Shown here: positions 1-7,546 of the stretch, one piece after another
How positions within the stretch are numbered: position 1 is the stretch's first letter
How the letters are laid out: each line of letters begins with the position of its first letter
Origin: SFTH01 sp051878085
GTDB taxonomy: Bacteria; Bacillota; Clostridia; Christensenellales; Aristaeellaceae
Length of the DNA stretch: 15,572 nucleotides
Direction: 5' to 3'
Assembly: GCA_051878085.1 (NCBI GenBank)
Contig: JBJEJN010000065.1
Location: forward strand, 1-15,572
Translations under genes and position numbers: made by a program
Notes under the pieces: generated by a model
Seen by the model: the letters and a program-made list of their open reading frames with translations, nothing else
Database searches by the model: none
Told to the model about the DNA's origin: nothing

Positions 1-2011
1 CGATCTCGAACGGCCCGATGCGGTAGCCGGAGGACTTGATCACGTCGTCCACGCGGCTGACGTAGGTCAGGAAGCCGTCCTCATCCTGCCAGGCGACGTC
101 GCCGGTGTGGTACCAGCCGTCGTGCAGCACCTCGTCGGTCTTCTCCTGATCGCGGTAGTAGCCCATGAACAGGCCGCAGGGCGCGCCCTCGCTGACGCGG
201 ATGCAGATCTCGCCGTTCTCGCCGGGGGTGACGGGGTTGCCGTCGGTATCCAGCAGGCAGATGTCGTACAGGGGCGTGGGACGGCCCATGCTGCCCACCT
301 TGTGGGGATTGCCCACCAGATTGGCAACTGACAGCGTGGTTTCGGTCTGGCCGAAGCCCTCCATGATCTGAAGGCCGGTCTTTTCCTCAAACAGGCGGTA
401 GACCTCGGGGTTCAGCGCCTCGCCGGCGGTGGTCATGTGCTTGATGGAGGACAGGTCGTACTTGCTGATGTCCTGCTTGCACAGCATGCGCAGCATGGTC
501 GGCGGCGCGCAGAAGGTGGTGATTTTGTACTTGGCGAACATGGGCAGGATCTGGGCGGCGTCGAAGCGGTCGAAGTCGTAGGTGAACACCGCGCCCTCGC
601 ACAGCCACTGGCCGTAGAACTTGCCCCACAGCGCCTTGCCCCAGCCAGTGTCGGAGATGGTCAGGTGCAGGCCGTCGCGCTGCACGCAGTGCCAGTACTT
701 CGCGGTGATGAAGTGGCCCAGGGCGTACTTGTAGTTGTGGGTGGCGATCTTCGGATAGCCGGTGGTGCCGGAGGTGAAGAACATCAGCATGGGATCCTCG
801 CCGCAGGGGGCGTTCTCCGGGCGATCGTACTTGTGGGTGAAGAGCAGGCTCTCGGTATCGTAGTTGTGCCAGCCCTCGCGGGTTCCGCCCACGATGATGC
901 GGGTTTTGAGCGTGGGGGAGTTCTCCAGGGAGAGGTCCACCTGATGGGCCACGTCGCCGTCGGCGGTGCACAGGATGGCCGTGACGCCCGCCGCGTTGAA
1001 GCGGTACTCAAAGTCGTGGGCGACCAGCTGGTTGGTGGCCGGGATGGCGATTGCGCCCAGCTTGTGCAGCGCCAGCATCACGGGCCAGAACTGCCAGTGG
1101 CGCTTGAGCACCACCAGCACGCGGTCGCCGCGCTCGATGCCCAGGGAGCGGAAGTAGTTCACCGCCTGTGCGGACAGGCGCTTCATGTCCATGAAGCTGA
1201 AGCGGCGCTCGTTCTGGTTCACGTCCAGGTGCAGCATGGCCAGCTTGTCGGGGTACTTGTCCGCCACCGCGTCCACGATGTCGAAGGCGAAGTTGAATTT
1301 GTTCTCGTTCCTGAAGGAGATGGTCTGGAGCGCGCCGTTCTCGTCCTCCACGCAGTCGATGAACTGCTCGGCAACCAGCGGCGCTTCCTTGTGCGCAGGC
1401 ACCAGCGTCTTGCGCACCTCGTGCTCGGAGACCTCCTCGCCCGGCAGAACCATGGCCAGGAAGGTGCAGTCCTTGCCGTCCACCGCGATCATGCCGTGGG
1501 GTGCGGAGGAGTTGTAGATGATGCTGTCGCCCTCGTGCAGCACCTCGGTGCGGTCGCCCACGCGCACCATCAGCGTGCCGCTGATGACCAGGTCGAATTC
1601 CTGGCCGGAGTGGGTGGTGGTGTGGATGGGCTGGTTCTGCTGCTCGGCGGAATATTCGTACTTCACCCAGTAGGGCTCGGCCAGCTTGTTGCGGAACATG
1701 GGCGCAAGATTCTGGATGGTGATGCCGTCCTCCTTCGCGGTGGTCAGGCCCTTGCCCCTGCGCGTGATGGCGTAGTTGGACAGGTGGGCGCTGTGACCCT
1801 CCAGCAGCTCGGTCATCTCAATGCCGAAGGTCTGGGAGCACTTGTGAATAAAGGTGAAGGGAAGATCCACGCTTCCGCCTTCATACTGCACGTAGGTCTG
1901 CTCGTCCAGACCGGTATTCTTTGCCATTTCAGCGACAGACAGGCCCAGAATCTCGCGCATGTCGCGGATGCGCAGCGCGATTTCCTGAAGCTGGGTGAGA
2001 GAATTGTTCAT
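1..2011 (-). CDS. XRE HTH-cupin-acyl-CoA ligase (AMP-forming) fusion protein, C-terminus cut by window edge
   Basis: 670 codons are visible from the ATG at 2011; the protein continues beyond base 1. Three domains are readable in order. Residues about 8-65 form an XRE-type helix-turn-helix (LRIRDMREILGLSVAEMA, then EQTYVQYEGG). Residues about 115-190 form a cupin, with HTTTHSGQEF at 130-139 and EGDSIIYNSSAPHG at 160-173. From about 215 onward is an AMP-binding adenylating domain, with phosphate loop FTSGTTG at 412-418, GFGQTET at 552-558, YHTGD at 634-638 and the hinge motif SRVDDVIKSSGYRIGPF near 652-668. That hinge resembles medium-chain or aryl acyl-CoA synthetases, which make acyl-CoA from acid, ATP and CoA. 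The catalytic lysine of the last motif would lie outside the window. AAGGAAGG sits about 10 nt before the ATG. The N-terminal half looks like a ligand-sensing regulator, so the protein may both sense and activate an acid. Substrate is not readable from sequence. Expression appears controlled by the T-box leader directly upstream. Confidence 0.9.
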   Translation of the reverse strand, partial: MNNSLTQLQEIALRIRDMREILGLSVAEMAKNTGLDEQTYVQYEGGSVDLPFTFIHKCSQTFGIEMTELLEGHSAHLSNYAITRRGKGLTTAKEDGITIQNLAPMFRNKLAEPYWVKYEYSAEQQNQPIHTTTHSGQEFDLVISGTLMVRVGDRTEVLHEGDSIIYNSSAPHGMIAVDGKDCTFLAMVLPGEEVSEHEVRKTLVPAHKEAPLVAEQFIDCVEDENGALQTISFRNENKFNFAFDIVDAVADKYPDKLAMLHLDVNQNERRFSFMDMKRLSAQAVNYFRSLGIERGDRVLVVLKRHWQFWPVMLALHKLGAIAIPATNQLVAHDFEYRFNAAGVTAILCTADGDVAHQVDLSLENSPTLKTRIIVGGTREGWHNYDTESLLFTHKYDRPENAPCGEDPMLMFFTSGTTGYPKIATHNYKYALGHFITAKYWHCVQRDGLHLTISDTGWGKALWGKFYGQWLCEGAVFTYDFDRFDAAQILPMFAKYKITTFCAPPTMLRMLCKQDISKYDLSSIKHMTTAGEALNPEVYRLFEEKTGLQIMEGFGQTETTLSVANLVGNPHKVGSMGRPTPLYDICLLDTDGNPVTPGENGEICIRVSEGAPCGLFMGYYRDQEKTDEVLHDGWYHTGDVAWQDEDGFLTYVSRVDDVIKSSGYRIGPFEI

Positions 2012-2039
2012 GTTCCAGTCCTTCCTTCTGTTGGAGTAA

Positions 2040-2076
2040 ATAAAAACCGTCCCAAAGCACTTTGCTTTGAGACGGG
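2040..2076 (-). terminator. T-box leader terminator
   Basis: On the minus strand CCGTCTCAAAG pairs with CTTTGGGACGG over 11 bp (one U-G pair that is a mismatch when read on the plus strand, so the hairpin is built for the minus-strand RNA). TTTTTATTT follows. It overlaps the 3' half of the antiterminator, as expected for a T-box. Confidence 0.9.
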
Positions 2077-2322
2077 TAAAAACACACTCGCGGTACCACT
2101 CAAATTGCAACCGATTGGTTGCCCCTCTTCGGACTCCATCAAGCCCTATGCATTCACGCAGCAATCACGGAAGCCCCTACTCGCCATTGATGTTTCAGGC
2201 CTTCAACTCGGAAGTGATAGGTTTGCGGAACTCCTGTTGCCGGTTCGCAGCATCCACCGGCTCTCTGAAAGCATCGGTTCCAACCGTCTTCGTCATCGTC
2301 TTTAAGAAATATGAACTTATTG
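2042..2322 (-). promoter_or_regulatory. T-box riboswitch (tRNA-sensing leader)
   Basis: The roughly 280-nt leader before the acyl-CoA ligase fusion has T-box hallmarks on the minus strand. It carries GATGA (kink-turn, 2297-2293), AGAGAG (2266-2261), AGTAGG beside the specifier loop (2181-2176) and the T-box core TGGTACCGCG (2098-2089). A Stem I helix is visible between GATGCTTTCAG and CTGAAACATC, and GAAG/CTTC forms the lower stem. An antiterminator can form by pairing GAG (2101-2099) and GCG with CGTCTC (2074-2069), which excludes the terminator. The triplet just before AGTAGG is GCG (Ala); TGG and GGC overlap it. The UGGU bulge expects a tRNA with discriminator A, which fits alanine and argues against tryptophan or glycine. 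Presence of a T-box is clear; the tRNA identity is tentative. Confidence 0.9.
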
Positions 2323-2328
2323 ACTGCT

Positions 2329-2357
2329 ATATTATCACGGTTTTTTGATTCTGTCAA
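2329..2357 (-). promoter_or_regulatory. Promoter of the T-box/acyl-CoA ligase transcript
   Basis: Minus-strand TTGACA (2357-2352), 17 bp, TAATAT (2334-2329). Predicted start near 2322, just before the T-box elements. Confidence 0.85.
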
Positions 2358-2475
2358 GCAAAAATTTTCGTTTTTCGGAAATCGTGCCGGAAAAATCGGT
2401 CGGATCCAGCTGAAGCGGCGCGCCGCCATCGGAAGAATCGAACGCGGAGCATCGTTTTTCCGCATGATGGTGATG

Positions 2476-2505
2476 GTGCAAGTTTTAATATCCATATGGT
2501 ACAAT
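2476..2505 (+). promoter_or_regulatory. Possible promoter for the DUF6273 gene
   Basis: A good -10 TACAAT lies at 2500-2505, with a weak -35 (GTGCAA at 2476, 18 bp spacer). It is about 33 bp before the ATG at 2539. The 118 bases between this site and the divergent T-box promoter show nothing recognisable. Confidence 0.45.
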
Positions 2506-2538
2506 ATTTCCAGAAAACAGCGAACGGAGAGGGATAAA

Positions 2539-3234
2539 ATGGAACGCAGACCGAACGAAGAAGAACTGCTGGCGGAGTATACGCAGGCAAAGGACGATTT
2601 ACGCTCCAGCTCGGAGGAGCGGATTGCACAGGCCCGGGAGCGCTTTTTGCGCCTGGGGGACTACAAGAACAGCGCGACCCTTGCGCAGAGGTGCGAAACG
2701 ATGCTGTCCTTCCGCCTGGGCAACAGCGTAAGTTTTGGTTCATATCAGGGCGCGCCCATTCGCTGGAGGGTCGTGGACATAAGCGGCAAGATGCGCATGC
2801 TGCTGGCGGAGGACGTTGTGCTGGAGCGCGCCTACAACGAGCGGCGCGTGGACTCCTGGTGGCAGAGCGTTACCCTGCGCAAGTACCTCAACGGCCCCTT
2901 CCTGCAGGAAGCCTTCTCGCCGGAGGAGCGCCGCATGATCCTGAACACCCGCCGCACGAACGAGTGCAACGAGCAGTTCTACACCAACGGCGGCAGCGTG
3001 ACCATGGACAAGGTGTTCGTCCTGAGCAAGCGGGAGCTGGACGCCTACCTGCCGGAATCCGAGCCTGAGCGCCGCGCGCTGGGCAAGTGGTGGTGGCTGC
3101 GCACGCCCGGGGACAACCTGCTGGCCGTGACGGCGGTGGACGCGGACGGCTCCGTGTACATGCACGGCATCAACGTCAACTATCCCAACGGCGGCGTGCG
3201 TCCCGCCATGTGGATCCTGCTGAGGGACGCTTAA
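2539..3234 (+). CDS. DUF6273 domain protein, function unknown
   Basis: A 231-residue protein with no signal peptide or membrane segment, so probably cytoplasmic. Residues about 8-50 are charged and helical and end in LGDYKNSATLAQRC, a short helical-repeat motif often seen before DUF6273. Residues about 60-231 match the DUF6273 pattern: GNSVSFGSYQGAPIRWRVVD, WWQSVTLRKYLNG, the Trp-rich KWWWLRTPGD, AVDADGSVYMHG and a closing NGGVRPAMWI. The family is common in Clostridia, often as modules of larger proteins; no activity is established to my knowledge, though the WLRTPG...GVRPA pattern recalls lectin- or FGE-like folds. An open frame extends upstream to 2311, but the ATG at 2539 follows GGAGAGGG at the right distance and the -10 at 2500, so the shorter start is chosen. 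It is transcribed divergently from the T-box gene. Family assignment is confident; role unknown. Confidence 0.8.
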   Translation: MERRPNEEELLAEYTQAKDDLRSSSEERIAQARERFLRLGDYKNSATLAQRCETMLSFRLGNSVSFGSYQGAPIRWRVVDISGKMRMLLAEDVVLERAYNERRVDSWWQSVTLRKYLNGPFLQEAFSPEERRMILNTRRTNECNEQFYTNGGSVTMDKVFVLSKRELDAYLPESEPERRALGKWWWLRTPGDNLLAVTAVDADGSVYMHGINVNYPNGGVRPAMWILLRDA

Positions 3235-3237
3235 TCG

Positions 3238-3266
3238 TTGAATTTCCCGTACCCGTCTGCTATAAT
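3238..3266 (+). promoter_or_regulatory. Promoter of the LysR-type regulator gene
   Basis: TTGAAT (3238-3243), 17 bp, TATAAT (3261-3266), beginning 3 bp after the stop of the DUF6273 gene. Predicted transcription start is near 3273, only about 11 nt before the chosen ATG. Confidence 0.85.
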
Positions 3267-3283
3267 GGATGGGGGTGAGCGGA

Positions 3284-4240
3284 ATGACATTGCAGAATAT
3301 GCGCTACATCGTTGCCGTTGCACAGTACCGTTCGGTATCCCGTGCAGCGGCAGCGCTCTATATGACCCAGTCCGCACTGTCTGCGGCGGTGAAGGATGCG
3401 GAGGAGGAGCTGGGCATTCAGATCTTCGTGCGCACAAACCGCGGCGTGACGCTGACCAGCGACGGCGAGGACTGCCTGCGCTACTGCCAGGAGATACTGG
3501 AGCGCGCGGACCGCTTCTCCGCAAAATACAAAAACCGCGACACGGCGCACCTGAATTTCTCCGTCTCCACCCAGCATCTGCCCTTTGCTGTGCGGGCGTT
3601 CGACGAGCTGCTGAAGAGATGCATGCCGGAGCGCTACAATGCGGCGATCTACGAGGTTCCCACCCGGCAGCTCATCCAGGACGTATCCGGTGGAACCGGC
3701 GAAATCGGCATCCTGGCCGTGACGGAGGATCAGCTGCGCATGCTGAACAAGGCGCTGACGGCGGCGGATCTCTTCTTCACCCAGCTGGAGAGCCTAAATA
3801 CCTACGTGTTTCTGCGCAGGGAGCATCCGCTGGGCGGGGAGGACAGGCTGACGCTTTCGCAGCTGAAGGCCTACCCCTACGTCACCTACGACGCTTCCAC
3901 CGACCCGATCTACTTCACCGAGGAATCCATCCTCTACGAGCCGCTGGACCGCTGCGTGCACGTCAGCGACCGCGCCACGAAGATGTCCGTGCTGCGCAGC
4001 AGCGACGCCTTCAGCATCGGCGTCGACCTGCCGAACTTCAACCGGGACATCTACTTCAAGAACCGCACCACGGAGCTGATCGCCATCCCCTTTGCGGATC
4101 AGAGCGCGCCGATCCTGGTGGGGATTCTGGAGCGAACCCGCCATCTGCGCAGCGAGACCGGGCAGAGCTACATCGATCTGCTGCGGAAGCACCTGTCGGA
4201 GCTGTCTCTGCCGGGAACGAAATGTACCGGCGGGAATTGA
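3284..4240 (+). CDS. LysR-family transcriptional regulator
   Basis: 318 residues, the normal length for LysR proteins. Residues 1-60 form the winged helix-turn-helix: LQNMRYIVAVAQYRSVSRAA, then LYMTQSALSAAVKDAEEELG and FVRTNRGVTLTSDG. Residues about 90-300 form the effector-binding domain. An in-frame ATG at 3269 is rejected because it lies between the -10 box and the predicted transcription start; the ATG at 3284 follows GGGGGTGAG. It is co-directional with rbsD, 73 bp downstream, but rbsD has its own promoter, so joint regulation is only possible, not shown. Effector unknown. The gene has no divergently transcribed partner, which is the usual clue to a LysR target. Confidence 0.93.
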   Translation: MTLQNMRYIVAVAQYRSVSRAAAALYMTQSALSAAVKDAEEELGIQIFVRTNRGVTLTSDGEDCLRYCQEILERADRFSAKYKNRDTAHLNFSVSTQHLPFAVRAFDELLKRCMPERYNAAIYEVPTRQLIQDVSGGTGEIGILAVTEDQLRMLNKALTAADLFFTQLESLNTYVFLRREHPLGGEDRLTLSQLKAYPYVTYDASTDPIYFTEESILYEPLDRCVHVSDRATKMSVLRSSDAFSIGVDLPNFNRDIYFKNRTTELIAIPFADQSAPILVGILERTRHLRSETGQSYIDLLRKHLSELSLPGTKCTGGN

Positions 4241-4265
4241 AATCCACTTTGAAATGGTTTAGAAT
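4237..4265 (+). promoter_or_regulatory. Promoter of rbsD
   Basis: TTGAAA (4237-4242), 17 bp, TAGAAT (4260-4265). The -35 box overlaps the TGA stop of the LysR gene (4238-4240). Confidence 0.8.
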
Positions 4266-4313
4266 AATCGTAGAGCACGGCGCAGAGCCGGCGCGTGAAG
4301 GGAGCGGTTTACG

Positions 4314-4712
4314 ATGCGGAAAACGGTACTTTTGAACTCGGAAATTTCATCGGTGATTTCCCGGATGGGACACACGGACATGCTGACGGTGGGCGACTGT
4401 GGCCTGCCGGTGCCGGAGGGCGTGCAGCGCATCGATCTGGCATTGAAAAAAGGCGTGCCGCGCTTCCTGGAGGTGCTGGACACCATCCTGGAGGAGCTGT
4501 GCGTGGAGAGGATCATCCTGGCGGAGGAGGTTCGCACGGCCTCGCCGGAGATGCACGATGCGATTCTTTCGCGCTTCGGCGATAAGGTGCAGGTGGATTA
4601 CGTGCCCCACGAGGAGTTCAAGCGGCGCACGGCAAGCAGCAAGGCCGTGGTGCGCACGGGCGAGTGCACGCCCTATGCGAATGTGATTCTCTGCTCCGGC
4701 GTGACATTTTAA
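4314..4712 (+). CDS. rbsD: D-ribose pyranase RbsD
   Basis: 132 residues, the usual RbsD length. RbsD converts beta-pyranose forms of D-ribose (and some other sugars) to the furanose form so a kinase can act; it works in the cytoplasm as a multimer. The key residues of the family are in place: His20 and Asp28 in MGHTDMLTVGDCGLPVP, His99 in VPHEEFK, and Tyr121/Asn123 in the C-terminal GECTPYANVIL. AAGGGAG lies 9 nt before the ATG. Unusually, no ribose kinase, ribose binding protein or Rbs transporter is visible next to it: the gene stands alone between a LysR regulator and a convergent ABC operon. It could therefore serve ribose taken up or released elsewhere in the cell. Related FucU mutarotases share the fold, but the motif spacing fits RbsD best. 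Confidence 0.93.
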   Translation: MRKTVLLNSEISSVISRMGHTDMLTVGDCGLPVPEGVQRIDLALKKGVPRFLEVLDTILEELCVERIILAEEVRTASPEMHDAILSRFGDKVQVDYVPHEEFKRRTASSKAVVRTGECTPYANVILCSGVTF

Positions 4713-4727
4713 TTGACACACAAATTG

Positions 4728-4753
4728 CGCCCGGTGCCGAAAGGCACCGGGCG
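4728..4753. terminator. Hairpin terminator between convergent rbsD and ABC permease
   Basis: A perfect 11-bp inverted repeat, CGCCCGGTGCC/GGCACCGGGCG, closes on a GAAA loop. It begins 16 bp after the rbsD stop and lies 22 bp from the permease stop. TTCTGTCATTTT follows on plus and CAATTTG on minus, so it probably serves both transcripts, better on plus. Confidence 0.85.
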
Positions 4754-4774
4754 TTCTGTCATTTTGGTACGCGC

Positions 4775-6454
4775 TCAGCCCACGACGGACTTGCCGCCGG
4801 AGACCTTGTCGAAGATGATCAGGGCGATGACGGTGGAGACGGTCAGGATCGTCGCCAGCGCGGCGGCGGTGCCGTAGCCGTCCTTGAAAATCTCGGTGTA
4901 GATGGCCACGGAGATCGTGCCGGTCTTGCCCGAGTAGAGGATGATGGTGGAGGACAGCTCGTTGATGGTCGCGATGAAGCTGAGCACCGCGCCGGAGAGC
5001 ATGCCCGGCAGCATCAGGATCGCCGTGGTCTTGGCGAAGGTCTTCATCGGGGGCACGCCCAGGGAGATCGAGGCCTCCTCGATGGCCGGGTCGATCTGGT
5101 AGAGCGTGGCGATGCTGGAGCGCAGCGTAAATGGCAGCTTTCGTATGGTGTAGGACACCACCAGGATCAGCACCGTGCCGGTGAGGATGATGGGCTTCTG
5201 GTTGAAGGCCAGGATCAGGCTGATACCGAGGACGGAGCCGGGGATGACGTAGGGGAACATCACCAGCGTGTCCAGCAGGTTTGCGATCTTGCCCTTGCGC
5301 CGCACGATGATGTAGGCCAGCAGCAGGCCCAGGATCATCATGATGATGATGGCGATCACCGAGAAGGTGAAGGTGTTGCGGATGTTGGTGGAGAGCTTGC
5401 CCAGGATGGCGCGGTAGCTGTCCAGGCTGAAGCCCTTCACAAACAGCGGGCCGTTGGTCTTGAGGAAGGAGGTGACCACCACGGTGATCTGCGGCAGCAC
5501 CGCCAGCAGCGCCACGAAGCCCACCGCGAAGGTGGCGAGAATCCGCTTGCCGGTGGAGAGCTTCACGACCTCCGGCGGACGCATGGCGCTCATGGTGTAG
5601 TTCTTGCGGGCGATGATGATCTTCTGGATCGCCAGCACCAGCAGCGAGCAGCTGACGATGATGACCGACAGCGTGCTTGCGAAGGACGCATTGGAGGAAA
5701 CCTCGGACAGGTAGCGCTCGTAGATCATGACCGGCAGGGTCTTGAAGCCCTCGCCGATGAGCATGGGCGTGCCGAAGTCCGCCAGGGAGGTCATGAATAC
5801 GATCAGCGCCGCGGAGAGGATGGTGGGCATGATGACCGGCAGCGTGACGTGCCAGATGCGCTTGAAGCCGTGCACGCCCAGGCTCTCGCTGGCCTCCTCC
5901 AGGGAGGAGTCGAAGTTCTTCAGCGCCGTGGACACGTACATGTACACGTAGGGGAAGAGCTTCAGCGTAAACACCAGCAAAATGCCCTGAAAGCCGTAGA
6001 TGGAGCCAATCTCGATGCCGATCTTCTCCAGCAGCTTGGTGATGAAGCCCGCGCGGCCCAGCAGCAGGATCCAGCTGTACGCGCCGATGAAGGGCGGAGA
6101 GAGCATGGACAGCACCACGGCCATGTTGATGATCCGCTTGCCCCAGATGTTGAAGCGCGTGGAGATGTAGGCCATGGGGATGCCGATGAGCGTGCCCAGG
6201 ATGGTGGTGCACACGCAGATGAGCATGCTGTTGCGCAGGCCCACCATGTAGTACTTTTTTGAGAAGAACTTGGCGTAGTTGCTCAGCGAGAACGCGCCGC
6301 CCTTGGGGAAGAAGCTCTGGTAGAACAGCTTGGCGAAGGGATAGACGATGAAGATCGCAGCCAGCACCAGAAGCACGATGACCACGATGGACCAGAAGCC
6401 AAACTCATGCCGAACCTTCTTCTGGCGCGTGCGTCCGGATTTGTTTCCGATCAT
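4775..6454 (-). CDS. ABC importer permease, fused double-domain (iron / 2-aminoethylphosphonate type)
   Basis: 559 residues with about twelve hydrophobic segments, first at about 22-44. It is a head-to-tail duplication of the binding-protein-dependent permease domain. Each half carries its own ATPase-contact EAA loop: EEASESLGVHGFKRIWHVTLP at about 186-206 and EEASISLGVPPMKTFAKTT at about 459-477. This fused form is typical of FbpB/SfuB iron(III) permeases and of the putative 2-aminoethylphosphonate permeases (PhnU2 type), about 550 residues long. It is the last gene of the operon; its ATG overlaps the ATPase stop by 4 bp, implying coupled translation. One polypeptide would supply the whole membrane channel, pairing with two copies of the ATPase. 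The substrate cannot be read from this protein. Confidence 0.93.
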   Translation of the reverse strand: MIGNKSGRTRQKKVRHEFGFWSIVVIVLLVLAAIFIVYPFAKLFYQSFFPKGGAFSLSNYAKFFSKKYYMVGLRNSMLICVCTTILGTLIGIPMAYISTRFNIWGKRIINMAVVLSMLSPPFIGAYSWILLLGRAGFITKLLEKIGIEIGSIYGFQGILLVFTLKLFPYVYMYVSTALKNFDSSLEEASESLGVHGFKRIWHVTLPVIMPTILSAALIVFMTSLADFGTPMLIGEGFKTLPVMIYERYLSEVSSNASFASTLSVIIVSCSLLVLAIQKIIIARKNYTMSAMRPPEVVKLSTGKRILATFAVGFVALLAVLPQITVVVTSFLKTNGPLFVKGFSLDSYRAILGKLSTNIRNTFTFSVIAIIIMMILGLLLAYIIVRRKGKIANLLDTLVMFPYVIPGSVLGISLILAFNQKPIILTGTVLILVVSYTIRKLPFTLRSSIATLYQIDPAIEEASISLGVPPMKTFAKTTAILMLPGMLSGAVLSFIATINELSSTIILYSGKTGTISVAIYTEIFKDGYGTAAALATILTVSTVIALIIFDKVSGGKSVVG

Positions 6455-7512
6455 AGCAGCGCTTCCTTTCCCTCCGCATCAAAGACGTTCATGGTGGAGA
6501 ACTCGATGGAGACCTTCTCGCCCTTCTGATGGAAGCCGGTCTTCTGGTTCAGGTACTGGTTGGCCTGGATCACCTGCCCGTTCGCAAGCTGCACCTCGTA
6601 GTTGATGTAGTCGCCCAGAAAGGTGAAGATCTTGATCTCGCCCTCCAGCTTGCCCGGCTGGGGCGCGTTCAGCGTGATGTGCTCGGGGCGCACGGCCACC
6701 TGCACCTTGCCGGTGCGGCCGTCCTTGAGCTTGGCGGGGATCGGCGCGGCGCCCATCACCCGCACGCCCTCTGCGGTGGCCTCGGCCTCCAGGAAGTTGC
6801 TGGTGCCGATGAAGTTGGCCACGAAGGCGTTCACCGGATGGGCATAGATGTCGTAGGGCATGCCCACCTGCTCCACCACGCCCATGTTCATCACCGCGAT
6901 GCGGTCGGACACTGCCAGAGCCTCCTCCTGATCGTGGGTGACGTAGATGGTGGTGATGCCCATCTCCCGCTGCAGCTCGCGGATGCCGGTGCGCATCTCC
7001 ACGCGCAGCTTCGCGTCCAGGTTGGACAGTGGCTCGTCCATCAGCAGCAGGTCGGGGTTGATGACCATGGCGCGGGCCAGCGCCACGCGCTGCTGCTGGC
7101 CGCCGGAGAGCTTCTGGGGCTGGCGGTCGCGGTAGGGGGTGATCTTGGTCATGTCCATGGCCCACTCCACGCGCTTCTTCATCTCATCCTTGGGAATCTT
7201 GCGCGCCTTCAGGCCGTAGGCCACGTTCTGCTCCACGGTCATGTGGGGGAAGATGGCGTAGCTCTGGAAAACCATGCCGATGTTGCGGCGGTAGGAGGGC
7301 ACATTGTTGATCACCTGATCGTCGAAGCGGATCTCGCCGCGCTCGATGGTGTTGAAGCCGGCGATCATGCGCAGCAGCGTGGTCTTGCCGCAGCCGGAGG
7401 GGCCCAGCAGCGTGAAGAACTCGCCGGGGTTGATCTCCAGAGACACGTCGTCGATGGCCTTGACCTTGCCGTAATATTTGTCGGTGTGGTCGATGACTAT
7501 TCTCTTGCTCAT
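6451..7512 (-). CDS. ABC importer ATP-binding protein
   Basis: 353 residues, typical for the CUT1/iron/polyamine-like ATPases. Visible motifs: Walker A GPSGCGKTT at 37-45, Q-loop Gln83 in VFQSYAIFPHMTV, signature LSGGQ at 135-139, Walker B LLLMDEP at 155-161 with Glu160, and switch His193 in YVTHDQEEALA. The last roughly 110 residues form a TOBE-like regulatory domain containing VRPEHITL. It energises import through the fused permease encoded immediately downstream (4-bp overlap). An RNA hairpin separates it from the binding-protein gene upstream, consistent with lower expression of the membrane machinery than of the binding protein. Confidence 0.95.
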   Translation of the reverse strand: MSKRIVIDHTDKYYGKVKAIDDVSLEINPGEFFTLLGPSGCGKTTLLRMIAGFNTIERGEIRFDDQVINNVPSYRRNIGMVFQSYAIFPHMTVEQNVAYGLKARKIPKDEMKKRVEWAMDMTKITPYRDRQPQKLSGGQQQRVALARAMVINPDLLLMDEPLSNLDAKLRVEMRTGIRELQREMGITTIYVTHDQEEALAVSDRIAVMNMGVVEQVGMPYDIYAHPVNAFVANFIGTSNFLEAEATAEGVRVMGAAPIPAKLKDGRTGKVQVAVRPEHITLNAPQPGKLEGEIKIFTFLGDYINYEVQLANGQVIQANQYLNQKTGFHQKGEKVSIEFSTMNVFDAEGKEALL

Positions 7513-7546
7513 TTTATTCTCACTCTTTTTCGCTCATTTTCAGGAA

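Noticed and set aside
437..2305. 622-codon open frame on plus opposite the acyl-CoA ligase and T-box
   Set aside because: Shadow of the real minus-strand gene; it would run through the T-box leader and terminator on the wrong strand.
4664..6262. Long open frame on plus opposite the ABC permease
   Set aside because: Composition is extreme (His, Gln, Gly, Asp, Val rich) with no recognisable motif. It is the mirror of a clear permease with high-GC third positions.
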